NCBI RefSeq assembly: GCF_905171765.1
Contig: NC_053390.1
Location: 328,822,294 to 328,886,293, forward strand
Source of the DNA: Bufo bufo
Lineage: Eukaryota; Chordata; Amphibia; Anura; Bufonidae
Direction: 5' to 3'
Length of the DNA stretch: 64,000 nucleotides
Part shown: piece after piece, positions 1 to 10,798 of the stretch
Layout of the letters: the number at the start of each line of letters is the position of its first letter
Position numbering within the stretch: position 1 is the first letter of the stretch
Made by a program: the position numbers and the translations under genes
The notes under the pieces: generated by a model
Databases searched by the model: none
Told to the model about the DNA's origin: nothing
Seen by the model: only the letters and a program-made list of their open reading frames with translations

Positions 1-212
1 ATGGGGATGCAACCAAACGGAAAGGAATGCATTCTGGTGCACTCTGTTTCGTTCAGTTCAGTTTTGTCCTCATTGACAATGAATGGGGACAAAACAGAAG
101 CGTTTTCCCCTGCTATTGAGATCCTATGATGAATCTTAATAGAAATGGAAAGCGCAGATGTGAAAGTAGCATAAGCTTTTTAAACAAATCTTTTAAGGGT
201 CTGGACAACCCC

Positions 213-599
213 TTAAAGGGGTTCTCCAGGTCTACAAATTTTTATTTTTTAGCAAGTGCCCGCAGCCTGCCTCTGTAAACAGAAGATTCATACTTACCTG
301 CTGCCCGCCGCTTCATTCCTCAGCTTGTTTTTTTGGGGCGTTGCATGGGCATGGTCAAATGCCCTGCTGCAGCCAATGACTGGCTTTAGAGGTGACATGG
401 CCAGAAGCAGCACATCACTGCTGAAGCCAGTTTTTGGATGCAGCAAATCATCTATCCATGCCCATGCAGTGGTGGAAGAAAACATGTCGGGGTCTGAAAC
501 AATGACACAGCGGAGACATTGCAGAGCACTGAAGCGACTTGAAGCAGATAAGTATAAAGGCTGCAGGCGAAAATCCGTATTCCTGGAGAACCCCTTTAA
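213..599. repeat. T2-like palindromic MITE (TTAAAGGGGTTCTCC ends)
   Basis: Bounded by TTAA at 213-216 and 596-599, with inverted ends AAAGGGGTTCTCCAGG and CCTGGAGAACCCCTTT. The arms are loosely palindromic and include a CCAAT motif near 373 and a reverse splice-donor motif (tacttacctg) at 291-300. TTAA target sites and TTAAAGG termini are the hallmark of T2/Kolobok-like MITEs in frogs (knowledge; assignment here is inference). An older right end (ggacaacccctt) abuts it at 202-213. Confidence 0.75.
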
Positions 600-810
600 C
601 CCCCAGAATAACGTAACTATATGTCATTTGTGTGTAAGTGATGTGTGGAGTGGGTTCACCATCTGAGCTCACCCCTTACATGGTGGGTTCCAGCATTGCA
701 GTACAGTTGACACCCACTAGCAATGACTGGGGTTGAAGATCACTCTGATCCTGATCATTTAACCCCTCAGATACAACATTTAATAGGAACTGGGGCATCT
801 GAGGGGTTAA

Positions 811-1133
811 GGCGAGTTCACATCACCGTTATTTTTCCATCCTTCGGATCCGTCAGATGTACAGAAAAAAAACAACAGGATCCTGTAAAAAAATAAAAAT
901 AAAATTCTGTCATCAATTATGCACATTTGGCATCTGTTTCAGACATTTTTTCTGAGATCCATTGCAGGACTTTTTTTCCATTTAAAAAAATGGATATCAG
1001 ATGGAAATGGATCAAACACATTCCAAATATGCATAACTGATGCACAGGATTCATTGTTTTACAGGATCCTATTTTTTTCCTGTTTTTCTGACTGTTCAGA
1101 AGAATGGAAAAATAATGGTTATGTGAACTCTCC
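811..1133. repeat. MITE with GGCGAGTTCACAT / ATGTGAACTCTCCC ends
   Basis: Inverted termini about 30 bases long (ggcgagttcacatcacc and ggttatgtgaactctccc), flanked by TAA on the left and TTA on the right, as for PIF/Harbinger-type 3-bp target sites. The interior carries inverted GGATCC-containing pieces. No coding potential seen. Confidence 0.65.
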
Positions 1134-1370
1134 CTTAGGAAGAAGGTGGAGGCTGCAATTGGCTACATTGGCAGCCTGGGACCTTGTGAAGGCTCCTAAG
1201 TCTGCCATAGGAACCCGCTACCAGCAGCTGTATATTTCCATCTAAAATTTGCTAAATATAATTTATTGCCTAATAATAAATGTGCCATAAACTACAACTC
1301 CTTCAAGACTGCGCATACTTGTTTAGTTTGTAGTCCTGCCTTACTTTTTCCTTTTTAATATTTGCCACAG

Positions 1371-1454
1371 GACAAAAATAGCTCAAGATATTGAAAGAAT
1401 GATTCATTCCAATGACATAATAGACCGAGTTATATATGACCTTGATAGTCCCAA
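1371..1454 (+). CDS. AGTPBP1: AGTPBP1 exon A (first visible)
   Basis: Acceptor ttgccacag precedes it and donor gtaagt follows. The first base completes a codon from an upstream exon not in the window; the last two bases (AA) are completed by exon B. It encodes [17 protein letters not shown] followed by [10 protein letters not shown], the conserved start of the CCP1 region leading into the catalytic unit. No upstream exon was recognised in bases 1-1370. Confidence 0.93.
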
Positions 1455-1546
1455 GTAAGTTGCTGTATTACATTGTAATCTTGAATCCACACAATGATGT
1501 GCATTTAAAATGTATATTGTTAGTAGCATCTTGAGCAATCTAGAAA

Positions 1547-1902
1547 TTAAAGGGGTTATCCGTCCGCTGAAATGCCCCCCCATATGCCCGGGCCCCTCAC
1601 ACACAATGTACTTACCTCGCTCACCGGCACCCTCGTAGCTTCTGAAGCCCGCATGGCTGCCACTGCACCTCCCCGGAGGCAGACAATAGCGGTAACAGGG
1701 ACGAGCCTCCCTAACATTGCGGGTGACGCTAGGGAGGCTGTCCCCGTCACCACCTGCTATTGACTGCCACCCCTCTGGAGATGCAGCGGCGGCCATGCAG
1801 GCTTCAGAAGCTGCGCGGGTGACTGGGAGAGAGGTAAGTACATTGTGTGTGAGGGGCCAGGGCATATGGGGGCGGCAATTCAGGGGTCGATAACCTCTTC
1901 AA
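1547..1902. repeat. T2-like palindromic MITE
   Basis: TTAAAGGGGTTATCC at the left, gataacctcttcaa at the right. The arms pair over about 100 bases (for example cacacaatgtacttacctc at 1600-1618 with gaggtaagtacattgtgtg at 1831-1849). Each arm bears a consensus splice-donor motif reading inward from opposite strands. Confidence 0.75.
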
Positions 1903-1946
1903 CAAATTAATCAAAATGGTCACTAAAAATGATAATAACTGACTAA

Positions 1947-2214
1947 GGCCTCATGTACACGACCGTTGTTCTGGTCCGGATGCGGACACATTCACTTCAA
2001 TAGGGCTGTCCGCATCCGTTGCTCCGTTCCGCGGCCCCGCAAAAAAAATATAACATGTCCTATTCTTGTCCATTTTGCGGACAAAAATAGACATTTCTAC
2101 AATGGGCCGCCTGTTCCGTTCCGCAAATTGCGGAAGGCACACGGGCGGCTTCCGTGTTTTGCGGATCCGCAATTTGCGGACCGCAAGAAACGGAATGGTC
2201 GTGTGCATGAGGCC
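1947..2214. repeat. Harbinger-like MITE (GGCCTCATG ends), TAA target duplication
   Basis: Inverted ends ggcctcatgtacacgacc and ggtcgtgtgcatgaggcc, flanked by an exact 3-bp TAA duplication (1944-1946 and 2215-2217). The interior contains repeated tttgcgga/tccgcaaa words. No ORF of its own. Confidence 0.8.
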
Positions 2215-2439
2215 TAAAGCTTAGGTTTAACATCTATGGTGGAGGTTCAGTTGGGAGCCTCAGTTATAGGACAAAATATTGCAGCATACTGTGATATTTT
2301 GATCAGCAGAATGACCGATACCTTAATGGAAACCCAACAGACCCCATTATAGTTAGTGGGGTGCCCCCGGTCACAGTTGGTGCCCATCATATCACAGATC
2401 TAGCATTTCCATCTTACTTGGTTTTTTTTTGTCACTAGA

Positions 2440-2739
2440 CCAGAATAGAGAAATGGAAAACTGCCCGAAATGTGAATCTAGCCCGGCTAAACAGCTGTAC
2501 GAGAAGGCAGTGGCTCGGTCTTCTCTCTGCTTTACCTAGGCCATTGATGTCACATTCATCATTCATATGGTTTAGGAGCAGCAAGTGAATGGGGCTGAGC
2601 TTCGATACCAAGCACAGCCGCTAACAGCTGATTGGCGGGGGTCCCAGGTGTCGGACCCCCACTGATCACATACTGGTGACCTATCCTGAGGATAGGTCAT
2701 CAGTAAAATAAATAAAAAAATCTCAGAAAACCTTTTTAA
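2440..2739. repeat. Fragment of a frog-type repeat (family X)
   Basis: Contains gctgattggcgggggtcc, ggacccccactgatca and gacctatcctgaggatag, words that recur in the elements at 24733, 47173, 54807 and 59398 of this window. Ends near cctttttaa (TTAA 2736-2739). The left end is unclear. Confidence 0.55.
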
Positions 2740-2904
2740 TTTAAAAGCATGACAAAGCATACTCCATCTGCACTTGTGTATTCTCCTGGATACTGTGCTA
2801 GTATTAATGTAATTCCATTCATACTTTGAGTATCATACTACAGTAATGTCTCATTAAATATGGCTATTACAGCCAGTTTTTGCAGCATACTTTGAAGACT
2901 TGTG

Positions 2905-3038
2905 CTGGTGCTTAGGAAACTGGCTTAGTTGCCCATATCAACCAATCAGATTCCACCTTTTGTTTTCCAAAGGAGCTGTGAAAAATGAAACATGGAATCT
3001 AACTGGTTGCTATGAGCAACTAAGCCCATTGATAAATG
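2905..3038. repeat. Short palindromic MITE
   Basis: The arms ggcttagttgcccatatcaa and ttgctatgagcaactaagcc pair, as do aatcagattccacctttt and atggaatctaactgg. The whole element folds into a hairpin of about 130 bases. Confidence 0.7.
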
Positions 3039-3039
3039 T

Positions 3040-3258
3040 CCCTATGCTCTACTATGCTATCTCCGACACTGAAATGAATGGAGCCGGTGGCACACATTTC
3101 TGACCAGCCGCTCTATCCTTTTTAGAGGGCTCCATGGGGTATGGGGCCCCGTTCTAGTCATCAGTTGGGGTCCCAGTGGTAGGACCCACGGCGATCTAAT
3201 AGTTCACCCTTAACCTATGGATAGAGGATACATTTCTCTAACCAGAATACCACTTTAA
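3040..3258. other. Probable decayed repeat
   Basis: Contains cagttggggtcccagtgg and cctatggatagaggata, reminiscent of family X and other frog repeats, but no clear ends. I could not classify it. Confidence 0.3.
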
Positions 3259-3710
3259 ATAGGTTGTGCAAGAAATGGGGGGCTTGGCAAACCCCCTCTC
3301 CTCCTCCACTTTGCCGAACCTGTAAAGGGAAGCTTACTTACCTGCTTCCCGACACTGACTACCATCTGCTTCTCCTCCTGGCCTGTGATACTACGTTGGT
3401 CTCCCTCGCTGTAAACATCCAGTTTGACCACCGCAGCCAATCACTGGCCATGGCCGTGACTGGCTCCCCATGTGCCATGACAAATTGTCACATGATGCAA
3501 GAGGATCCAGTCTCCACTGCGGCCAGTGATTGGCTGCAGATGACGTCAGACTGGATGTTTACAGCGAAGGAGACCAGCGGAGCATCACAGGCTGAGAGGA
3601 GAAGAAGCGGGGAGCCAGTGCCAGGGAGCAGGTGAGTAAGCTTCCCTTTACAGGTCATCCAAATTGGGGGGGTTTGCCACCCCCACCCCCCTATTCTTGC
3701 ACAAACCTAA
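3259..3710. repeat. Palindromic MITE with TAGGTTGTGCAAGAA ends
   Basis: Inverted ends taggttgtgcaagaa and ttcttgcacaaaccta. Inner arms pair (gcttacttacctgctt at 3333-3348 with gagcaggtgagtaagctt at 3626-3643), as do gcagccaatcactggcc and ggccagtgattggctgc (CCAAT box in each arm). Also bears a TGACGTCA-like word near 3541. Confidence 0.75.
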
Positions 3711-3957
3711 GCATAGGCTTTACTTTATGAAGAGGTCTTGTTGCAGTTTTACAAATAGAATAGTCATTTGGGTAGAAATTTACATTGACAGATTATAGTG
3801 TTCACCTAATTCTCAATTTTTCTGGTTGAGGATAGATGTTACAGACTTTGTTTGCACACTTCACATTCGTCTCCTAGGGAATAAAGTAGCTTGCAGGAAA
3901 GGACATTCAGGACTACTGAGGATTAACATCTTTTTACTTCTTCTTAACGCAATGCAG

Positions 3958-4044
3958 CTGTTCCATACCGGATGAGAGTGAAGTTCTCAAGTTCAATTCT
4001 AAGTTTGAATCTGGAAACCTGCGGAAGGTTGTTCAGATAAGAAA
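3958..4044 (+). CDS. AGTPBP1: AGTPBP1 exon B
   Basis: Acceptor aatgcag, donor gtaaga. It encodes a stretch ending [17 protein letters not shown], the CCP N-domain motif ([15 protein letters not shown] type) that precedes the peptidase domain in all cytosolic carboxypeptidases. It starts by completing an Asn codon from exon A and ends two bases into a Lys codon. Confidence 0.94.
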
Positions 4045-4088
4045 GTAAGACATCTTCTTGATTCTCCCGCTTCAGTAATCATGTTTAA

Positions 4089-4307
<219 letters not shown>

Positions 4308-4904
4308 TAGAGCGTTCTGAGTACATGACTATTAAAAAGTATTGTCTTCCATAGTGTGTTACATCTGACCCTTGCTTTTAACCATGCTTTGGAGTCCTAT
4401 GTGTAGATGGAGGGATGGCCATACAAGTCTTTCCATACAGTTCAATAACTGGAGTGTAATACAAGTGGTCAGCACTTTCCGAGGGGAATGTTCGCTAATA
4501 CAGCACACCTTTAAGACTCTTTTACATGTTATTTGTGTGTAAAAAGTGTGGAGCTCAAAAAAGGGTTTTCTCTTCATAAGCATTTATGTCATATTGATTA
4601 GATATAGATTAGTCTTTATCAGAGGATATCTGGCCACTGGACACCTCCAGTGCCTAGAACAATATTTCCTTGGCATATTTAGCTCAGCGGCCATTTTAGT
4701 CTGCAGGGTTATACTGCAATTTCAACATTGTTGGGTTTAGTGCGCTTTTGTTTTTTGTTTTATGTAAAAAATTTGATGAAGGAGCCACCGCCACTTTGTT
4801 GTAGGTGTAACTGATGAGATTCTTACTGATGAGACATTACTGGTATATCTAATCTGTGTCATTTTTGCTTCCTATTTCTTTTCCATTTTTCTTTTGGGAA
4901 TTTA

Positions 4905-5785
4905 GTAAGGCATACTATATGGAAAAAAGTATTGAGACACCTACATATTACACCTACAGGAGCTTTTATGACATCCCATTGTAAAGCCATAAGCATTATT
5001 CCACTGGTCTGAGAACAGTTTCTACAAGATTTAGGAGGGTTTCTGTGGGAATTTTTGTCAATTCATCCACACGATCATTTGTGAGGTCAGAAACTGATGT
5101 TGGATGAGAGGGCCTGACTCACAAACTCTGTTCTAGTTTATCGCAAAGGTGTTCATTGGGGTTCAGGTCAGGACTCTGCGCAGGCTATTCATGTTCTTTC
5201 ACACCAAACTCCACACTAGACTGTTCTCACAATACTAAAAGCATACAAAACTCACAATTGTAAAAATTGTCTTGGTACGCTGAAGCATTAAGATTTCCCC
5301 GTCACTGGAAATAAGGGGCCTAGGCCATCCCCTCGAAAACAACCCCATAACATTATCCTCCACCACCAGACTTCAGTTGGCACAATGCGGTCAGGCAGGT
5401 AACTTTCTCCTTGCATTCGCCAAACCCAGACTCTTCCATCAGACTGTCAAATATTGAATTGTGATTCATCACTCCACAAAACACGTTTCTCTGTAACTTT
5501 ACATGGTCTGCCACTGAGTTGCTGTGGTTCCTAAACGCTTCAACTTTGCAATAATACCACTCACTGTTGATCATGGAACATCTAAGAGGGAAGAAATTTC
5601 ACAAATTGACTTATTGTGGCATCATATTATGGTACTACGCTCAAATTCAGTGAGCTTTTTAGAATGACCCATTCTTTCACAAATGTTCATAAAGGCAGAC
5701 TGCATTCCTTTGGGGCATGGTTTTATATACCTGTGGCAAGGAAACTGAATTCAGTGATTAAGGGGTGTGTTCCAATCAGTGGCGT
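4905..5785 (-). mobile_element. Decayed, internally deleted Tc1-like transposon
   Basis: Starts at a catactatatggaaaaaagt terminus. On the minus strand the interior resembles Tc1-like transposase DNA: the stretch at 5130-5190 is the reverse complement of a Tc1 SPDLNPIEHLW-type region and 5340-5480 matches the region upstream of a second catalytic Asp. Many stops and frameshifts and a large internal loss. The right terminal repeat is not recognisable. Confidence 0.6.
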
Positions 5786-6147
5786 ACATGGAGAAGTAAG
5801 GGCCCCATAGCACGGATCAAACCAGGCCCTCCACACAGAACAGAAGGGTTTCTAAACCAACTTTCCAGGACAGCACCACATGGAGGATGTCTCCCCGCCC
5901 ACTATTGGGACAGGAACAAAGAGAGGTTAAAAGCTCCCCCCCCACACACCCACACCCACCCACCAGTGTTTTTTCCTGTTCCAATAACGGACGGGGACAG
6001 AGAAGGATATTTCAAAACTAAAACAATTAGGAGAAGTAGTTCAGGTCCTGAAACATCAGGAAGGCGAGGGGTTTTATTCGAGACTGTTTCTTATAAAAAA
6101 TAAAAAAAAAGGACGGTTCATTCAGGACCATAATAAATTTAAAACTC

Positions 6148-6888
6148 TTGAACACATCAAAAAAATACAGACGCTTCAAAATGGAATCGATCAGATCTAC
6201 TATACCCCTAATTCCTCCATGCGTGGTAATATGCACCCTGGGCCTGAAGGATGCATATTATCATGTGCCGATCCACCTAGACTACCAAAAATATTTAAGA
6301 TTTGCAATAAGGGAGAATGTGAAAGTAAGGGCTCTTTCACACTTGCGTTGTCCGGATCCGGCGTGTACTCCATTTGCCGGAATTACACGTCGGATCCGGA
6401 AAAACGCAAGTGAACTGAAAGCATTTGAAGACGGATCAGTCTCTCGGTTTCATCTAAATCAGGAAATAGTATTACCTTCCTTCTGTGCAGATCCGAAAAA
6501 TGACACGGAAAAGAGCTTCCACATGCTAGATGTCAGGCGGACTCTTCTGGAATATTTGGAGGTTACTAGCAGATTTAGGACGGATACAAATCTGTTCATA
6601 AAGTTTGCTGGCAGGAAAGCTTCCAATACAACATTGGCCAGATGGGTAAATAGGGCAATTATAGAATCCTATCTGCAGGGACTGGCTTGTTCACAAAACA
6701 TTAGAGCCCATTCTAGAGCGGTGGCGGCATCTTGGGCAGAACATGCGGAAGCTTCAATCGATCAGATTTGCAAAGCAGCAACGTGGTCGAGTTCGCATAC
6801 ATTTTGTAAACACTATAGATTAGACATTGCAGGAAACCATGACCAGAGGTTCGGACGTAAGGTCCTCCAGGCCGTGGTCCCTCCCTAA
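6148..6888 (+). pseudogene. DIRS RT / tyrosine recombinase remnant, chimeric open frame
   Basis: An accidental 246-codon open frame. Residues about 32-55 read CTLGLKDAYYHVPIHLDYQK, a DIRS reverse-transcriptase palm motif. Residues about 60-100 come from an inserted MITE fragment. From about residue 129 it reads LDVRRTLLEYLEVT and later KASNTTLARWVNRAIIES, IRAHSRAVAAS and FCKHYRLDI, the C-terminal half of a DIRS tyrosine recombinase with the HxxR-like and final Tyr regions. Catalytic Arg I and most of the protein are absent, so it cannot be active. Confidence 0.7.
6328..6440 (+). repeat. Truncated MITE end inserted inside the DIRS relic
   Basis: Starts agggctctttcacacttgcg and continues closely to the left end of the full-length MITE at 40275 (ggatccggcgtgtactcca, cggaaaaacgcaagtg, actgaaagcatttgaagacgg). 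Only about 110 of the roughly 770 bases are present. Confidence 0.75.
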
Positions 6889-7160
6889 TTAGTGTACTAA
6901 TCTGGTATTGCTCCATGTGGTGCTGTCATGGAGGACGTCCTGGAAAGTAGGAATTAGACCTACCGGTAATTGTATTTCCAGGAGTCCGACATAACAGCAC
7001 CCGGATTTAACTCTCCTTAACTTCCTTTAGTTATGATTAATGTGATATGTTGAATAATTGATTAAAAAATAATTTAACATCCATCATTGAGTGAAAAATT
7101 GATTTATGTGGTTTTTAGTAAAAGAAAAATAATATTGCATGTTTTTGTTTTATACAAAAG

Positions 7161-7248
7161 GTATGCAGCCCCTTATGTATTCCGTACAGGAGGCTTTGGC
7201 TTCCCGGCCGTGGTGGATCCGTGTTGGAACAGATATATGTTATTATAA
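7161..7248 (+). CDS. AGTPBP1: AGTPBP1 exon D
   Basis: Acceptor tatacaaaag, donor gtaagtg. It encodes [18 protein letters not shown] followed by [10 protein letters not shown], matching the CCP1 segment that ends the N-domain. It ends two bases into a Lys codon (AA|A). The following intron is about 16.6 kb and holds the BEL/Pao and Gypsy insertions. Confidence 0.94.
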
Positions 7249-7328
7249 GTAAGTGAGTCCTTTTTACTTTGATATTTATCCCGATCCTCATCTGCTTCTA
7301 TAAGTATTCTAAGTGTATAAATATGCAA

Positions 7329-7450
7329 TGGTGCTTAAAAGTTTGTGAACCCTTCAAAATTTTCTATATTTCTCCATTTATGGAGGAAAATGATCCAGTA
7401 TCACATGTCTTAGAGTGGCAAAATGATGTGAACCTTTATGACCTTTAGTC
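7329..7450. repeat. Tc1/mariner terminal-repeat remnant
   Basis: ggtgcttaaaagtttgtgaa followed by cccttcaaaattttctata matches the reverse complement of the terminus at 23536-23598 (ggttcacaaactttcaagca). Only the end and about 100 bases of subterminal sequence remain. Confidence 0.55.
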
Positions 7451-7469
7451 CTGTGTATCGGCTTTGAGG

Positions 7470-7920
7470 AATTTTATATAACTTATTTTTTATTGAACTT
7501 TAAAGGCGAGTACATACTAAAGACATTACAAAGGGATACCGATAAGATTTAATTTGCATCAGTAAATAAACTGGTGAGCGTAAAGTAGCACCAAAAAGAG
7601 AAACCGTTATTCCTGGGTCCATAAGCATGATAAAACATACAGTATTATGGGAGGTAGAAGAGGTCACAAATATAAGCATAAGAATTTCTTAAATTCATCC
7701 AATATAAATACAGACAATTCTCCATCCCACCCACTCCCCCTTCCCATATCCTGAAAATATGATTGGTTAGTGCACACGCTGGATGAGCTAACAGGATTGA
7801 CCAATAAAGGAAAACTATTTTCCCCAGAGATTTGAATACAGATAGGGTATGCAGCCAACATGCAACTATAGGGATAGTGCATTGTATTTTAAAATTAAAA
7901 TGTCTGTTATAGTCCACTTG
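7470..7920 (-). repeat. Possible L1/Tx1-type LINE 3' end
   Basis: Begins attttttattgaactttaa, resembling the minus-strand tail of L1-like LINEs. No coding region recognised; the call rests on this end only and on its likeness to 42862. Confidence 0.3.
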
Positions 7921-8187
7921 TGGGACTTTTAAGTGGTTAAAAAAAAAAATATTAAATAAAAAAAAAATTCCAATTAAAAGTTTTTTTTTACATTGAAAAT
8001 ACTCTTTTAAATGGAAAAAAATAGCAAAAAAAATCCCCCCATAACTTTGGTATCGCCGTGTCCGTAATGACTACATAAATATCATGTAAATTATCCCCTA
8101 TGGTGATCATCTGCCAAGTTATAAAAGGAGGCATAATAAGAGCCTAAGGTATTAGATATGCCAGAAGGGTCAAAGTATCATAACTAA

Positions 8188-8641
8188 GGCTACTTTCACA
8201 CTTGCGTTAGGTGCGGATCCGTCTGGTATCTGCACAGACGGATCCGCACCTATAATGCAAACGCTTAGATCCGTTCAGAACGGATCCGTTTGCATTACCA
8301 TGAAAAAAAAAATAAAACATTTTTTTTTTTATTTTTTTTTTTGTTCAGGATAATGCAAACGGATCCGTTTTGACTTTACATTGAAAGTCAATGGGGGACG
8401 GATCCGTTTGAAAATTGAGCCATACTGTGTCAACTTCAAACGGATCCGTCCCCATTGACTGCGTTCAGGTGTCCGCCTGCTGAGCGGAGCGGAGGACAAA
8501 CTGTGCCAGACTGATGCATTCTGAGCGGATCCGCATCCATTCAGAATGCATTAGGGCTGGACGGATCCGTTCGGGGCCGCTTGTGAGAGCCTTCAAACGG
8601 AACTCACAAGCGGAGCCCCGAACGCTAGTGTGAAAGTAGCC
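8188..8641. repeat. Harbinger-like MITE (GGCTACTTTCACAC ends), TAA target duplication
   Basis: Inverted termini ggctactttcacacttgcg and cgctagtgtgaaagtagcc, exact TAA duplication at 8185-8187 and 8642-8644. The interior is full of CGGATCCG words in inverted pairs. A second copy of the family is at 43538. Confidence 0.85.
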
Positions 8642-8673
8642 TAAAGGGGATGTGAGCCCATGACGATGTAAAC

Positions 8674-9127
8674 TTAAGGAGGTTATCCCACGAAAAATAT
8701 TCTACAATTTTCAAACCAGCACCTGGATCTGAATACTTTTGTAACTGAATGTAATTAAAATTTTTGTATAGCCACTGAGTTATTCAATTAAATATAGCTG
8801 TATAGCGCCGCCTGCTGTTTGTTCTTTTTATTTCTTTGTCACGCTAATGCAGAAGACCGCACGTGCTCAGTTTGATCCTTCAGCTGCCTCCTGAGCTGTG
8901 ATGGGGAGAGAGCTCCAGCAGAAAGGACACTCCTTCTGAGCTGCAGCAGAAAAGACACTCCACTTGACCTGTCAGCTTGATATAAATCTAGCAGAGCAAT
9001 GAATGGGGAGATTTGTAGATCTATGTGAGATACAGGGCTGGTTCTAGCTTTGTTGGAAAGAGATTGTCATGTACTATATGATCTCTGATTTTCATTTTTT
9101 ACATTAATCATGGGATAACCCCTTTAA
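8674..9127. repeat. T2-like MITE with TTAA boundaries
   Basis: TTAAGGAGGTTATCCCA at the left, TGGGATAACCCCTTTAA at the right. The interior is not strongly palindromic. Its right TTAA is shared with the next element at 9124. Confidence 0.75.
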
Positions 9128-9519
9128 CCACCTCCCGACCGCCTAATGCACGGATGCGTCCGGAAGGTGGTTGATTCATTCCTCCTGGACGCATCCGTGC
9201 GTCATCTCGCGAGACGCGAGATTTCCTGTGAACGCGCGCACACAGTCGCGCGCGCTCACAGGAACGGAAGGTAAGAGAGTGGATCTCCAGCCTGCCAGCG
9301 CGATCGTTCGCTGACAGGCTGGAGATGTGATTTTTTTAACCCCTAACAGGTATATTAGACGCTGTTTTGATAACAGCGTCTAATATACCTGCTACCTGGT
9401 CCTCTGGTGGTCCCCTTTGTTTGGATCGACCACCAGAGGACACAGGTAGCTCAGTAAAGTAGCACCAACCACCACTACACTACACTACACCCCCCCCCCC
9501 CCGTCACTTATTAACCCCT

Positions 9520-9975
9520 TATTCACCCCTGATCACCCGATATAGACTCCCTGATCACCCCCTGTCATTGATAACCCCCTGTAAGGCTCCATTTAGAGGT
9601 CCGTATGAATTTTACGGATCCACCGATAGATGGATCGGATCCGCAAAACACATACGGACGTCTGAATGGAGCCTTACAGGGGGGTGATCACCCCATATAG
9701 ACTCACTGATCACCCCCGTGTCATTGATCACCCCCCTGTCATTGATCACCCCCCTGTCAGGCTGCATTCAGATGTCCGTATGATTTTTACGGATCCACTG
9801 ATACATGGATCGGATCCGCAAAACACATACGGACATCTGAATGGAGCCTTATAGGGGGGTGATCAATGACAAGGGGGTGATCAATGACAGGGGGGTGATC
9901 ACCCCATATAGACTCCCTGATCACCCCCCTGTCATTGATCACCCCCCTGTCATTGATCACCCCCCTGTCAGGCTC
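9520..9975. repeat. GATCACCCCCCTGTCATT minisatellite with inverted copies
   Basis: A unit of about 18-20 bases (tgatcacccccctgtcat) recurs in both orientations, interleaved with inverted copies of cggatccgcaaaacacatac. Confidence 0.8.
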
Positions 9976-10552
9976 CATTCAGACATTTTTTTGGCCCAAG
10001 TTAGCGGAAATTATTATTTTTTTTCTTACAAAGTCTCATATTCCACTAACTTGTGTCAAAAAATAAAATCTCACATGAACTCACCATACCCCTCACGGAA
10101 TCCAAATGCGTAAATTTTTTTAGACATTTATATTCCAGACTTCTTCTCACGCTTTAGGGCCCCTAGAATGCCAGGGCAGTATAAATACCCCACATGTGAC
10201 CCCATTTCGGAAAGAAGACACCCCCAGGTATTCCGTGTGGGGCATATTGAGTCCATGAAAGATTGAAATTTTTGTCCCAAGTTAGCGGAAAGGGAGACTT
10301 TGTGAGAAAAAAATAAAAAATATCAATTTCCGCTAACTTGTGCCAAAAAAAAAAAAAATTCTATGAACTCGCCATGCCCCTCATTGAATACCTTGGGGTG
10401 TCTTCTTTCCAAAATGGGGTCACATGTGGGGTATTTATACTGCCCTGGCATTCTAGGGTCCCTAAAGCGTGAGAAGAAGTCTGGGATCCAAATGTCTAAA
10501 AATGCTCTCATAAAATGAATATGGGCCCCTTTGCGCATCTAGGCTGAAAAAA

Positions 10553-10798
10553 AGTGTCACACATGTGGTATCGCCGTATTCAGGAGAAGTTGGGGAATGT
10601 GTTTTGGGGTGTCATTTTACATATACCCATGCTGGGTGAGAGAAATATCTTGGTCAAATGCCAACTTTGTATAAAAAAAATGGGAAAAGTTGTCTTTTGC
10701 CAAGATATTTCTCTCACCAAGCATGGGTATATGTAAAATGACACCCCAAAACACATTCCCCAACTTCTCCTGAATACGGAGATACCACATGTGTGACA
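10553..10798. repeat. Long hairpin (about 110-base arms)
   Basis: The left arm from tgtcacacatgtggtatc pairs with a right arm ending gataccacatgtgtgaca. tgtgttttggggtgtcattt pairs with aaatgacaccccaaaacaca. The loop is centred near 10675. Confidence 0.85.

Larger units (their letters stand above)
5855..7035 (+). mobile_element. DIRS-like tyrosine-recombinase retrotransposon, internally deleted
   Basis: The left end (tttccaggacagcaccacat) is inverted relative to the right end (atgtggtgctgtcatggagg ... gtcctggaaag), the inverted-terminus arrangement of DIRS elements. Further right comes a second end sequence, taccggtaattgtatttcc (6961-6979). Between them are a short reverse transcriptase piece and the C-terminal part of a tyrosine recombinase. 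Most of gag, RT and RNase H is missing. The intron position is just before exon D. Confidence 0.7.

Noticed and set aside
256..666. 136-codon open frame on the + strand
   Set aside because: Lies across a palindromic MITE and mirrors a minus-strand frame; no domain and no splice context.
9666..10113. Repetitive open frames with DHPPVIDHPPV
   Set aside because: They are translations of the GATCACCCCC minisatellite and appear on both strands.
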